From positions 1 to 13,605 of the forward strand of contig CAXBQM010000026.1 of NCBI GenBank assembly GCA_963978235.1: a DNA stretch of 13,605 bases, read 5' to 3'. The position numbers and the translations under genes were made by a program. The stretch comes from UBA7398 sp963978235. Its GTDB lineage: Bacteria; Actinomycetota; Actinomycetes; Nanopelagicales; Nanopelagicaceae. Under the pieces are notes generated by a model, which ran no database searches, was not told where the DNA came from, and worked only from the letters and a program-made list of their open reading frames with translations. This document shows, in pieces, positions 7,699 to 13,605 of the stretch (position 1 is the stretch's first letter; the number at the start of each line of letters is the position of its first letter).

Positions 7699-8430
7699 TC
7701 AAGCCTTGCCAAATCTCCGCTCGCGACCTGCATATATCTCAATAGCTTTCCATAACGTTTCGCGTGTGACATCTGGCCAGAGCACATCCATAAATACCAT
7801 TTCGGCATAAGCAGATTGCCAGAGCAAAAAGTTTGAAGTCCGTTGTTCGCCTGAAGAACGTAGGAAGAGATCAACATCGCTCATCTGTGGTTCATCGAGG
7901 TACTTTGCAAAAAGTTTCTCGTTTATCTGTTCAGGTTTTATTCGTTTCTTTGCGACATCGTGAGCTAACAGCGCGGCCGCATCTGCAATTTCTGCACGTC
8001 CACCATAATTCACACACATATTCAATGTGAGTTTCTTATTTTTCTTAGTCAGCTCTTCTGCTTCTAGCAGTTCATTCATTACTGATTTCCATAACTTTTG
8101 TGGGCGACCGACCCAACGAATTCGTACACCCATCTCATTCATCTGATCGCGACGTCGGCGAATAACTTCCCGATTAAAGCCCATTAGGAATTTAACTTCG
8201 TCGGGAGAACGACGCCAATTTTCGGTCGAGAATGCGTATGCGCTTAACTCTTTCACGCCAATCTGAAGCGCACCTTCTACAACATCAAAGAGCGCTGCTT
8301 CGCCTGCTTCATGTCCTTTCGTGCGAGGCAAGCCACGCTTTTTTGCCCACCGACCATTTCCATCCATGACAAGTGCGACATGGTGTGGAATTGCTGATTT
8401 GGGAAGTTTCGGCGGCGTTAACTTTTTCAC
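7699..8430 (-). CDS. uppS: Isoprenyl transferase (cis-prenyl diphosphate synthase)
   Basis: Condenses isopentenyl diphosphate onto an allylic primer in cis, making the polyprenyl diphosphate lipid carrier for peptidoglycan and other envelope polymers. 243 aa, a normal length. Family motifs are complete: HVALVMDGNGRWA with catalytic D23, H40, the FSTENW block (67-72), NYGGR (141-145), and DLFLRSSGEQRTSNFLLWQ (187-205) with the pyrophosphate/IPP-binding R191, R197 and S199. The start is a GTG at 8430 that overlaps the recO stop (GTGA), typical translational coupling. Product chain length cannot be told from sequence. Actinobacteria often carry two such enzymes, one making a short Z,E-farnesyl product. 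Confidence 0.95.
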   Translation of the reverse strand: MKKLTPPKLPKSAIPHHVALVMDGNGRWAKKRGLPRTKGHEAGEAALFDVVEGALQIGVKELSAYAFSTENWRRSPDEVKFLMGFNREVIRRRRDQMNEMGVRIRWVGRPQKLWKSVMNELLEAEELTKKNKKLTLNMCVNYGGRAEIADAAALLAHDVAKKRIKPEQINEKLFAKYLDEPQMSDVDLFLRSSGEQRTSNFLLWQSAYAEMVFMDVLWPDVTRETLWKAIEIYAGRERRFGKA

Positions 8431-9170
8431 GGCGCGAGCCTTTCAACCAACGGCAAACTTCGCAAGCCTCGCTCTAAATGCCATTGCAAATATGCCGCAA
8501 CTAAACCAGATGCCTCGCGACGATTTCGGATCTCGCTCTGATCTGCGCGCTCCCAATTACCGGTGAGGAGATCTGCCATAAGTTCTAACGTGCTCGGTGA
8601 TGGAGTTGCTGACGCGGAAGGTTTGCAATCGATACAGACCGAACCACCACCCATTAACGAGAAGTATTTGTGTGGACCTGGCGCCTCACAACGAGAGCAG
8701 GTTGTCATGGATGGGGCATATCCGGCCACCGATAGTGATCGAAGTAAATATGCATCCAAAATTAGCGATGCATCATGGGATTCATGCGCAAGCGCTTTCA
8801 ACGCTCCAATAACAAGTAAATATTGTTGTAGCGCTGGTTCATGTTCATTGGCAGTAAATCTTTCGGCAGCTTCCAATATGGCATGTGCAACTGTCCACTT
8901 TTGATAATCCTGAGAGATGGCATCACCGTAGTTTTCAACGCTCTCAACTTGTGTCACAACATCAAATGTTTTTCCGGTATATAACTGAATATCAATATGG
9001 CTCGCTGGCTCAAGCCTGGCACCGAATTTAGATTTGGTCCGTCGAACCCCTTTTGCAACCGCTCGCAACCGGCCATGTTCTTTGGTGAAGAGCGTGACGA
9101 TTCGATCAGCCTCACCTAATTTTTGGGTGCGCAATACCAGCGCTTGATCTCGATACACCGCCACGGTCAC
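8427..9170 (-). CDS. recO: DNA repair protein RecO
   Basis: Recombination mediator that loads RecA onto SSB-coated single strands (RecFOR pathway) and anneals complementary strands. 247 aa. The N-terminal OB fold begins with YRDQALVLRTQKLGEADRIVTLFT (about 6-29) and includes KGVRRTKSKFG (40-50). A helical C-terminal domain follows, with a four-cysteine zinc site C158, C161, C179 and C182. The annotated start is a GTG at 9170, 16 nt after the leuA stop. In-frame GTGs at 9164 and 9158 are equally possible, since none has a clear Shine-Dalgarno. The stop overlaps the uppS start by 4 nt. The leuA-recO-uppS order is, as I recall, common in actinobacteria. Confidence 0.93.
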   Translation of the reverse strand: MTVAVYRDQALVLRTQKLGEADRIVTLFTKEHGRLRAVAKGVRRTKSKFGARLEPASHIDIQLYTGKTFDVVTQVESVENYGDAISQDYQKWTVAHAILEAAERFTANEHEPALQQYLLVIGALKALAHESHDASLILDAYLLRSLSVAGYAPSMTTCSRCEAPGPHKYFSLMGGGSVCIDCKPSASATPSPSTLELMADLLTGNWERADQSEIRNRREASGLVAAYLQWHLERGLRSLPLVERLAP

Positions 9171-9186
9171 ACCGTAACGAAGGAAG

Positions 9187-10935
9187 TTAGCGAAGTGCGC
9201 GATTTACTGCCGACACCACTGCTTTGAGCGATGCGGTTGTGGTGCTGGGGTCAATTCCAACGCCCCAGAATGTGCCGCCATTGATAGTGCACTCAAGATA
9301 TGCAGCAGCGCTGGCATCGCCACCGGCTGACATCGCATGTTCAAAGTAATCAGCAACTTGCACATCAACGCCATGTGCTTGTAACAAATGACAGAACGCA
9401 GAGATGGGTCCATTTCCTTTGCCAGAAAGAGTGATCTCTTTCCCACCATCAAGGAGAGTGACAGTGAGTTCAACACCTTTCTCTGGTGATGAAGTTTGAG
9501 TCAAAGACTCTAAACGGAAGCGGCCCCACTTATTTGTATCGCTTGGTAGATATTCATCAAGGAAAATTTCCCACATTGCATCCGCGAGAACTTCGCCGCC
9601 TTGATCATCGGTATGCGCTTGAATCACTTGGCTAAATTCGATTTGAAGTCGTCGTGGTAATTCCAGTTGATGTTCGGTCTTCATGATGTAGGCGACGCCA
9701 CCTTTACCGGATTGGCTATTGACTCGAATAACCGCTTCATAGGTACGGCCAATATCTTTTGGATCAATCGGAAGATAAGGAACTCCCCACGTAAATTGAT
9801 CAACCGGCGTAGCGCCGGCATCCTTTTCGAGCTGCTCCAAACCTTTCTTAATTGCATCTTGGTGCGAACCAGAAAATGCCGTGAAAACTAAGTCGCCACC
9901 ATAAGGATGACGTTCTGGTACGCGAAGTTGATTGCAATATTCAACTGTTCTGCGAATCTCTGGAATATTCGAGAAATCAATCATCGGATCGATCCCGTGG
10001 CTTAACAAATTCATTCCCAGCGTTACTAAACAAACATTTCCAGTCCGTTCGCCATTTCCAAAGAGCGTTCCCTCAATGCGATCTGCGCCGGCTAAATATC
10101 CGAGTTCTGCTGCTGCAACTCCGGTGCCGCGATCATTATGCGGATGAAGGCTTAAGACAATACTGTCGCGACGATTGAGATTTCGGTGCATCCATTCAAT
10201 GGAATCGGCATAGATATTTGGCGTCGCCATTTCTACCGTTGCTGGCAGATTAATGATGGTTTTCCAACTCGGTGTCGGTTTCCAAACATCCGTCACCGCA
10301 TCGCAGACTTCAAGTGCGTATTCGAGTTCGGTTCCGGTATATGACTCTGGTGAGTACTCAAATGAAACTGCTGTTCCTTTGACGCTATCCATGAGGGAGA
10401 GACAGAGTTCGGCACCATCGGTTGCAATCTTCTTGATACCAGCGCGATCTTGGCCGAACACAACTCTGCGTTGTAACACTGAAGTTGAGTTATACAGATG
10501 AACGACCGCTTGTTTAGCGCCTTTAATTGCTTCATATGTTCGCTTGATGAGCGGTTCGCGAGACTGAGTGAGAACTTGAATGATGACATCATCGGGAATA
10601 AGGCCATCATCAATAATTTTTCTAACGAAATCAAAATCGGTCTGGCTCGCCGATGGAAAACCTACTTCGATTTCTTTGTACCCCATCGTGACTAAGAGTT
10701 TGAACATCGCCAATTTGCGATCTGAATCCATGGGATCAATCAACGCTTGATTACCGTCGCGCAAATCAACCGAGCACCATTGCGGCGCTTTCGTCATGGA
10801 CTTTGTCTGCCAGGTTCGATCGGTAAATCCATCGCGATACTCAGGAATTGATGCAAACGGATTAAAAAACCCATAGCGCGAAACCGGCATCGATGATGGG
10901 CGTTGCTGCGGAAAATTACTGTGCTGGGAATTCAT
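9187..10935 (-). CDS. leuA: 2-isopropylmalate synthase (long, leucine-regulated type)
   Basis: First committed step of leucine synthesis: acetyl-CoA plus 2-ketoisovalerate to 2-isopropylmalate. At 582 aa it is the long actinobacterial class. The catalytic TIM barrel has DLRDGNQAL (57-65; R59, D60 metal ligand), the metal-binding HPHND (H264, H266), GNGERTGN (293-300) and FSGSHQDA (354-361). A linker follows, then a C-terminal regulatory domain (about 440-575) of the type that binds leucine for feedback inhibition. ATG 10935 is preceded by a strong GAGGAG (10946-10941) at 5-nt spacing, one of the few clear Shine-Dalgarno sequences in the window. It is preceded by a 180-nt leader with a leucine-rich peptide. 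recO follows after 16 nt. Confidence 0.97.
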   Translation of the reverse strand: MNSQHSNFPQQRPSSMPVSRYGFFNPFASIPEYRDGFTDRTWQTKSMTKAPQWCSVDLRDGNQALIDPMDSDRKLAMFKLLVTMGYKEIEVGFPSASQTDFDFVRKIIDDGLIPDDVIIQVLTQSREPLIKRTYEAIKGAKQAVVHLYNSTSVLQRRVVFGQDRAGIKKIATDGAELCLSLMDSVKGTAVSFEYSPESYTGTELEYALEVCDAVTDVWKPTPSWKTIINLPATVEMATPNIYADSIEWMHRNLNRRDSIVLSLHPHNDRGTGVAAAELGYLAGADRIEGTLFGNGERTGNVCLVTLGMNLLSHGIDPMIDFSNIPEIRRTVEYCNQLRVPERHPYGGDLVFTAFSGSHQDAIKKGLEQLEKDAGATPVDQFTWGVPYLPIDPKDIGRTYEAVIRVNSQSGKGGVAYIMKTEHQLELPRRLQIEFSQVIQAHTDDQGGEVLADAMWEIFLDEYLPSDTNKWGRFRLESLTQTSSPEKGVELTVTLLDGGKEITLSGKGNGPISAFCHLLQAHGVDVQVADYFEHAMSAGGDASAAAYLECTINGGTFWGVGIDPSTTTASLKAVVSAVNRALR

Positions 10936-10940
10936 TGTTA

Positions 10941-10946
10941 CTCCTC
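10941..10946 (-). promoter_or_regulatory. leuA Shine-Dalgarno GAGGAG, complementary to the leader
   Basis: GAGGAG lies 5 nt before the leuA ATG. The 8-nt stretch TGAGGAGT containing it (10947-10940) is the exact reverse complement of ACTCCTCA in the leader peptide gene (11080-11073), which spans the first Leu-Leu codon pair. A second, 7-nt match is ACTCCTC at 11068-11062. Long-range pairing could hide the ribosome site. This is an inference from base complementarity only. Confidence 0.55.
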
Positions 10947-10999
10947 ATATAAAAAATACTTTTAGAAAATTTGTTTGCACCTGCAGGGCTTCGGTCTTT

Positions 11000-11087
11000 A
11001 CCGGCGACGCCAAACCCCGCGACGAGGGGACCGGTTACTTGGCCCCGCCGCGGCAGCGAAGGAGGAGTGCTGTGAGGAGTTCGCTGC
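11000..11087 (-). promoter_or_regulatory. leuA leader RNA with hairpin and pseudoknot (LEU-element-like)
   Basis: Structured GC-rich leader, read on the minus strand. Hairpin 1 is an 8-bp perfect stem GCAGCGAA (11087-11080) with TTCGCTGC (11060-11053); its 19-nt loop contains all the clustered Leu codons. Hairpin 2 is an outer stem GCCAAG (11043-11038) / TTTGGC (11014-11009) and an inner stem CCCC (11029-11026) / GGGG (11018-11015). An 8-nt bulge TAACCGGT between them contains the leader stop codon. The bulge ACCGGT (11035-11030) can pair with GCCGGT (11005-11000) to form a pseudoknot. A conserved pseudoknot upstream of actinobacterial leuA, called the LEU element, has been described, and this fits that description. 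No classic terminator (GC stem followed directly by a U run) was found, so control may act on translation. Confidence 0.7.
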
Positions 11088-11094
11088 GCAACAT
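11035..11094 (-). CDS. leuL: leuA leader peptide (leucine attenuator)
   Basis: A 19-residue reading frame, MLRSELLTALLLRCRGGAK, with six leucines of which five are clustered as CTC CTC and CTC CTC CTT. Such a run lets a ribosome stall when charged leucyl-tRNA is scarce and so alter folding of the downstream RNA. It has no Shine-Dalgarno. Instead, a -10-like TAACCT ends exactly 6 nt before the ATG, so the predicted transcript would start on the A of the start codon and be translated leaderless, as is common in actinobacteria. It lies wholly in the 180-nt gap between glnA and leuA and is far too short for normal gene calling. The peptide probably has no function of its own beyond the act of translation. 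Confidence 0.78.
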   Translation of the reverse strand: MLRSELLTALLLRCRGGAK

Positions 11095-11100
11095 AGGGAG

Positions 11101-11130
11101 AGGTTAACGGGTGTGTTAAAGAACTGGCAA
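11101..11130 (-). promoter_or_regulatory. Predicted leuA promoter overlapping the end of glnA
   Basis: -35 TTGCCA (11130-11125; five of six matches to TTGACA), an 18-bp spacer, then -10 TAACCT (11106-11101; fits TANNNT). The predicted start is 11094, the first base of the leader-peptide ATG. The -35 box is made of the Leu-Pro codons just before the glnA terminus. This is the best sigma-70-type promoter I could find in the window. Confidence 0.65.
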
Positions 11131-12426
11131 ATATCGATCTAGTTCGTAAGCCGAAACCTGACGGCGATACTCCTGCCACTCAGCGCGCTTATTTCGAAGG
11201 AAGAATTCAAAGACATCTTCGCCCAATGTTTCACGAACTAAATCGCTTGCTTCCATCGCCGAAATCGCTTCATTGAGATTGGAGGGCAGGGTTTTGGCAG
11301 GTTCAATCTTCTCCAACGGATATTTCTCGGTAATTCCACGTAGTCCGGCGGCAATGGTCACTGCGAATGCCAAATATGGATTACAGGCTGAATCTGGTGA
11401 TCGAAATTCAATTCGAGTGGAATGCGGTTTATTCGGTTTATACATCGGAAGTCGCACTAGCGCGCTACGGTTGTTATGACCCCATGAAATTGTTGATGGA
11501 GCTTCTCCGCCACCATGTAATCGTTTATATGAATTTACCCATTGATTTGTAATAGCGGTGATCTCCGGTGCATGTCGCAAAATACCGGCAATAAATGAAC
11601 GACCAATTGGTGAGAGTTGATACTCCGCACCTTCCTGATAGAAAGCATTCCGCTCACCTTCAAAGAGTGACATATGTGTATGCATTCCTGAACCAGGATG
11701 ATCGGTAAATGGTTTTGGCATAAATGAAGCGTGGAAGCCTTGATCAAGTGCAACTTCTTTGATGACGTGGCGAAATGTCATGATGTTATCCGCTGTGGTC
11801 AAAGCATCGGCATAGCGAAGATCAATTTCCTGTTGACCAGGTGCTCCTTCGTGATGCGAAAACTCAACGCTAACACCCATCGCTTCTAGCAAGGTAATGG
11901 CTTGACGCCGAAAATCATGACCAACAACGCTTGGTGTTTGATCAAAGTACCCACCTTGATCAACCGGTATTGGTGAAACTCCTTTTTCTGGCGCATTCTT
12001 AAAGAGGAAGAACTCAACTTCTGGATGGGTGTAACAGGTATAACCCAATTCAGCAGCTTTGTTCAAAGTTCGCTTGAGAACATAGCGAGGATCAGAAGGC
12101 GATGGTGAACCATCCGGAAGAGCAATATCGCAGAACATTCTCCCCGCACCGGGCGCTTCAGTTCGCCACGGCAATACTGAAAATGTTGCAGCATCAGGAC
12201 GCGCAACCATGTCAGATTCGGTGATGCGAGCAAAACCTTCAATCGCTGAACCATCAAAACCGATACCTTCATCAAAAGCGTTCTCTAACTCGGGTGGCGA
12301 GATTGCAACCGATTTAAGAAAGCCAAGTACATCGGTAAACCAGAGTCTCACAAAGCGGATATTCCGCTCTTCAATTGTTCGAGTAACAAACTCTTCTTGT
12401 TTACGCACACCGTCGGAGGAAGTCAT
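11116..12426 (-). CDS. Type I glutamine synthetase, GlnA2-like (GSI-alpha)
   Basis: Makes glutamine from glutamate, ammonia and ATP. 436 aa. Conserved blocks are FDGSAIEGF (57-65), HPEVEFF with the metal-binding Glu residues (134-140), the EFSHHEGAPGQQEIDLRYADA region (188-208), GSGMHTHMSLF (245-255), NSYKRL (298-303), NRSALVRLP (319-327) and RIEFRSPDSACNPY (338-351). The N-terminus and overall pattern match the second actinobacterial enzyme (M. tuberculosis GlnA2 type) rather than the adenylylated GlnA1. The Tyr-containing NLYDLP-type adenylylation loop is absent: the stretch between GLRG (361-364) and LPSNL (380-384) is unusually short. Direct control by GlnE is therefore unlikely. ATG 12426 has a modest AGGA 8 nt upstream, and cysE ends 35 bp before it. 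In vivo it might act in nitrogen assimilation or on a related amine; only the fold is certain. Confidence 0.93.
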   Translation of the reverse strand: MTSSDGVRKQEEFVTRTIEERNIRFVRLWFTDVLGFLKSVAISPPELENAFDEGIGFDGSAIEGFARITESDMVARPDAATFSVLPWRTEAPGAGRMFCDIALPDGSPSPSDPRYVLKRTLNKAAELGYTCYTHPEVEFFLFKNAPEKGVSPIPVDQGGYFDQTPSVVGHDFRRQAITLLEAMGVSVEFSHHEGAPGQQEIDLRYADALTTADNIMTFRHVIKEVALDQGFHASFMPKPFTDHPGSGMHTHMSLFEGERNAFYQEGAEYQLSPIGRSFIAGILRHAPEITAITNQWVNSYKRLHGGGEAPSTISWGHNNRSALVRLPMYKPNKPHSTRIEFRSPDSACNPYLAFAVTIAAGLRGITEKYPLEKIEPAKTLPSNLNEAISAMEASDLVRETLGEDVFEFFLRNKRAEWQEYRRQVSAYELDRYLPVL

Positions 12427-12461
12427 AGCCGATATCCTGCCAAGACGATGTTTCGGAAATG

Positions 12462-12968
12462 TTAAATGCTAAAAAATTCCGAAGCATCCATATTTGTACG
12501 TGCGGGAACATCTTTCAGAATGACCGAATTCGCCGAAATAACTGCTCGCTCACCCACCGTCACGTTTCCGATGACACGCGCTCCAGCGCCGATGATGACA
12601 TGGTCTCCGATTGTGGGATGCCGTTTTCCGAGTACAAATCCACGAGCTCCCAGTGTGACATCGTGATAGATCATCACATCATCACCAATGATGGTGGTTT
12701 CACCAATAACAACGCCCATTCCGTGATCGATAAAAAATCTTCGTCCAATAATTGCAGCAGGATGAATTTCAATTCCTGTAGCAAATCTCGCCCAATGTGC
12801 GCCCACACGCGAAATCAATTTCAAGCCATGGTTCCAGAGAAAATGATTGATGCGATGAGCCCAGATTGCATGCACTCCGGGATAAGCAAGAATTACTTCT
12901 ACTGCATTGCGCGCAGCAGGATCGCGCGCAAGGGCAGTATGAATATCTTCTCTCATTCGAGTAAACAT
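12462..12968 (-). CDS. cysE: Serine O-acetyltransferase
   Basis: Acetylates L-serine with acetyl-CoA to O-acetylserine, the substrate of CysK. 168 aa, the short form common outside enterobacteria: a brief helical N-terminal part (about 1-60), then a left-handed beta-helix of hexapeptide repeats from about 64 (GIEIHPAAIIG, FIDHGMGVVIGET with the catalytic D81-H82 region, DDVMIYHDVTLG, RHPTIGDHVIIGAGA, GNVTVG). The C-terminus is FFSI-stop. A terminal Ile is the residue that inserts into the CysK active site in cysteine synthase complexes, so complex formation is plausible. It starts 8 nt after the cysK stop, with no Shine-Dalgarno; an alternative ATG lies four codons later (12956). Tight spacing shows a cysK-cysE operon. 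Confidence 0.95.
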   Translation of the reverse strand: MFTRMREDIHTALARDPAARNAVEVILAYPGVHAIWAHRINHFLWNHGLKLISRVGAHWARFATGIEIHPAAIIGRRFFIDHGMGVVIGETTIIGDDVMIYHDVTLGARGFVLGKRHPTIGDHVIIGAGARVIGNVTVGERAVISANSVILKDVPARTNMDASEFFSI

Positions 12969-12976
12969 ATGTACTT

Positions 12977-13605
12977 TTATTGATCCATCAAATCTTGATA
13001 AAGAATTGTTGAAAGATATCTCTCACCAAATGATGGAATGATGACAACGATATTTTTTCCGGCAAATTCTGGGCGGTTGGCAATTTGTGAAGTTGCCCAG
13101 AGCGCTGCGCCTGATGAAATACCTGCCAATATTCCCTCTTCACTCGCCGATCGTCGAGCATACTTCACAGCATCTTCTGCTGATGCATCAAGAACCTCGT
13201 TATAAATAGTTGTATCGAGAACTGGTGGAATGAAGTTTGGCCCAATTCCTTGGATGGGATGTCCGCCAGGTTTTCCACCATTGAGAATCGGTGATGCGGC
13301 AGGTTCAACAGCAAATATCTTGATGTTTGGATTCTTCTCTTTGAGGTATTGGCCGACTCCTGTAATTGTTCCGCCTGTCCCAATGCCTGCTACAACAGCA
13401 TCAACCTTTCCATCAAGGTCTCGCCAAATTTCAGTGCCGGTTGTTTTGCGATGTATTTCGGGGCCAGCTTGATTTTCAAATTGGCGAACCAAGACTGCGC
13501 CAGTTGCGCCAATTTCTTCAGCTTTTGCCACAGCGCCGCGCATACCTTCGGCAGCAGGAGTCAGTACCAATTCCGCGCCGAAAGCGCGAAGTAGCGCACG
13601 ACGCT
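12977..13605 (-). CDS. cysK: Cysteine synthase A (O-acetylserine sulfhydrylase), 5' end outside window
   Basis: PLP enzyme converting O-acetylserine and sulfide to cysteine. The last 208 codons are visible. The frame is open to the window edge, where it reads RRALLRAFGAELVLTPAAEGM, so the TTG-initiated version starting at 13570 is only an artefact of truncation. About 100 residues, including the PLP-binding lysine, lie beyond the right edge. Visible are the PLP-phosphate loop GTGGTITG (coded around 13381-13358), QGIGPNFIPP, which precedes the region that contacts substrate, and the GISSGAA motif (around 13123-13103) near the pyridine nitrogen. cysE follows after 8 nt. CysK rather than CysM is preferred because of the adjacent cysE and these motifs, which match the O-acetylserine enzymes. 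Confidence 0.94.
   Translation of the reverse strand, partial: RRALLRAFGAELVLTPAAEGMRGAVAKAEEIGATGAVLVRQFENQAGPEIHRKTTGTEIWRDLDGKVDAVVAGIGTGGTITGVGQYLKEKNPNIKIFAVEPAASPILNGGKPGGHPIQGIGPNFIPPVLDTTIYNEVLDASAEDAVKYARRSASEEGILAGISSGAALWATSQIANRPEFAGKNIVVIIPSFGERYLSTILYQDLMDQ

Noticed and set aside
7536..7745. 69-codon plus-strand frame in the uppS-ZIP gap
   Set aside because: It lies antisense to the DsbA-like remnant and the small hypothetical gene, has no recognisable motif, and has no promoter-like signal.
10949..10972. U-rich tract before leuA as an intrinsic terminator
   Set aside because: The six-U run is preceded only by a weak A/U hairpin, with no GC-rich stem adjacent, and it lies directly beside the leuA Shine-Dalgarno.
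10916..11179. 87-codon minus-strand frame spanning the leuA leader
   Set aside because: It runs through the end of glnA, the structured leader and the leuA start in another frame, its composition (Pro, Ser, Arg) is atypical, and the region is better explained by the leader peptide and RNA structure.
12459..12983. 174-codon plus-strand open frame opposite cysE
   Set aside because: It mirrors cysE codon for codon on the other strand, encodes a Ser/Asn/Cys-rich sequence with no recognisable motif, and cysE itself is certain.

Overview
The window looks like a housekeeping segment of a small-genome, moderately AT-rich actinobacterium, most like freshwater planktonic lineages (Nanopelagicales or relatives). 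That placement is inferred from three things. The gene order is actinobacterial: glyS...dgt-dnaG on one side and leuA-recO-uppS on the other. The proteins resemble high-GC actinobacterial versions (GlnA2-type glutamine synthetase, long LeuA, glycyl-tRNA synthetase of the single-chain type). Base composition is nevertheless only in the mid-40s % GC by eye, intergenic gaps are minimal, and many starts lack a Shine-Dalgarno sequence. I see no insertion sequence, phage gene, CRISPR array, toxin-antitoxin pair or defence system.

Layout. (1) 1-6417, minus strand: a compact unit read from right to left, glyS > dusB > elyC/ydcF-like (DUF218) > dgt > dnaG > tRNA-Asn. Junctions are a 7-nt overlap, a 1-nt overlap, then 9-nt and 17-nt gaps, and the tRNA lies 66 nt past dnaG. 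It combines tRNA charging, tRNA modification, dNTP turnover and replication priming. (2) 6418-6503: the divergent promoter region. (3) 6504-7250, plus strand: a ZIP-family metal transporter, the only convincing plus-strand gene. (4) 7221-8430, minus strand: uppS, then the truncated 5' end of a DsbA-like (Rv2466c-type) gene that had not been called, then a small conserved actinobacterial protein of unknown function whose 3' end overlaps the ZIP gene convergently. (5) 8427-10935, minus strand: leuA > recO > uppS, tightly packed. (6) 10936-11115: the leuA leader. It carries a 19-codon leucine-rich leader peptide read from a predicted leaderless transcript, an 8-bp hairpin around the Leu codons, a pseudoknot-capable structure around the leader stop codon, and a stretch complementary to the leuA Shine-Dalgarno sequence. 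(7) 11116-13605, minus strand: a GlnA2-like glutamine synthetase, serine acetyltransferase (cysE) and the C-terminal two thirds of cysteine synthase (cysK), which runs off the right edge.

How the genes work together. cysK and cysE form the two-step serine-to-cysteine pathway, and the CysE C-terminus ends in Ile, as expected if it docks into CysK. leuA starts leucine synthesis and appears to sense leucine supply through its leader. The uppS-glyS interval is, as I recall, the place where other actinobacteria keep zinc genes (zur/smtB, znu), and the ZIP gene fits that role here. The most notable items are the leuA leader and the DsbA-like gene remnant. No wholly new system is evident.
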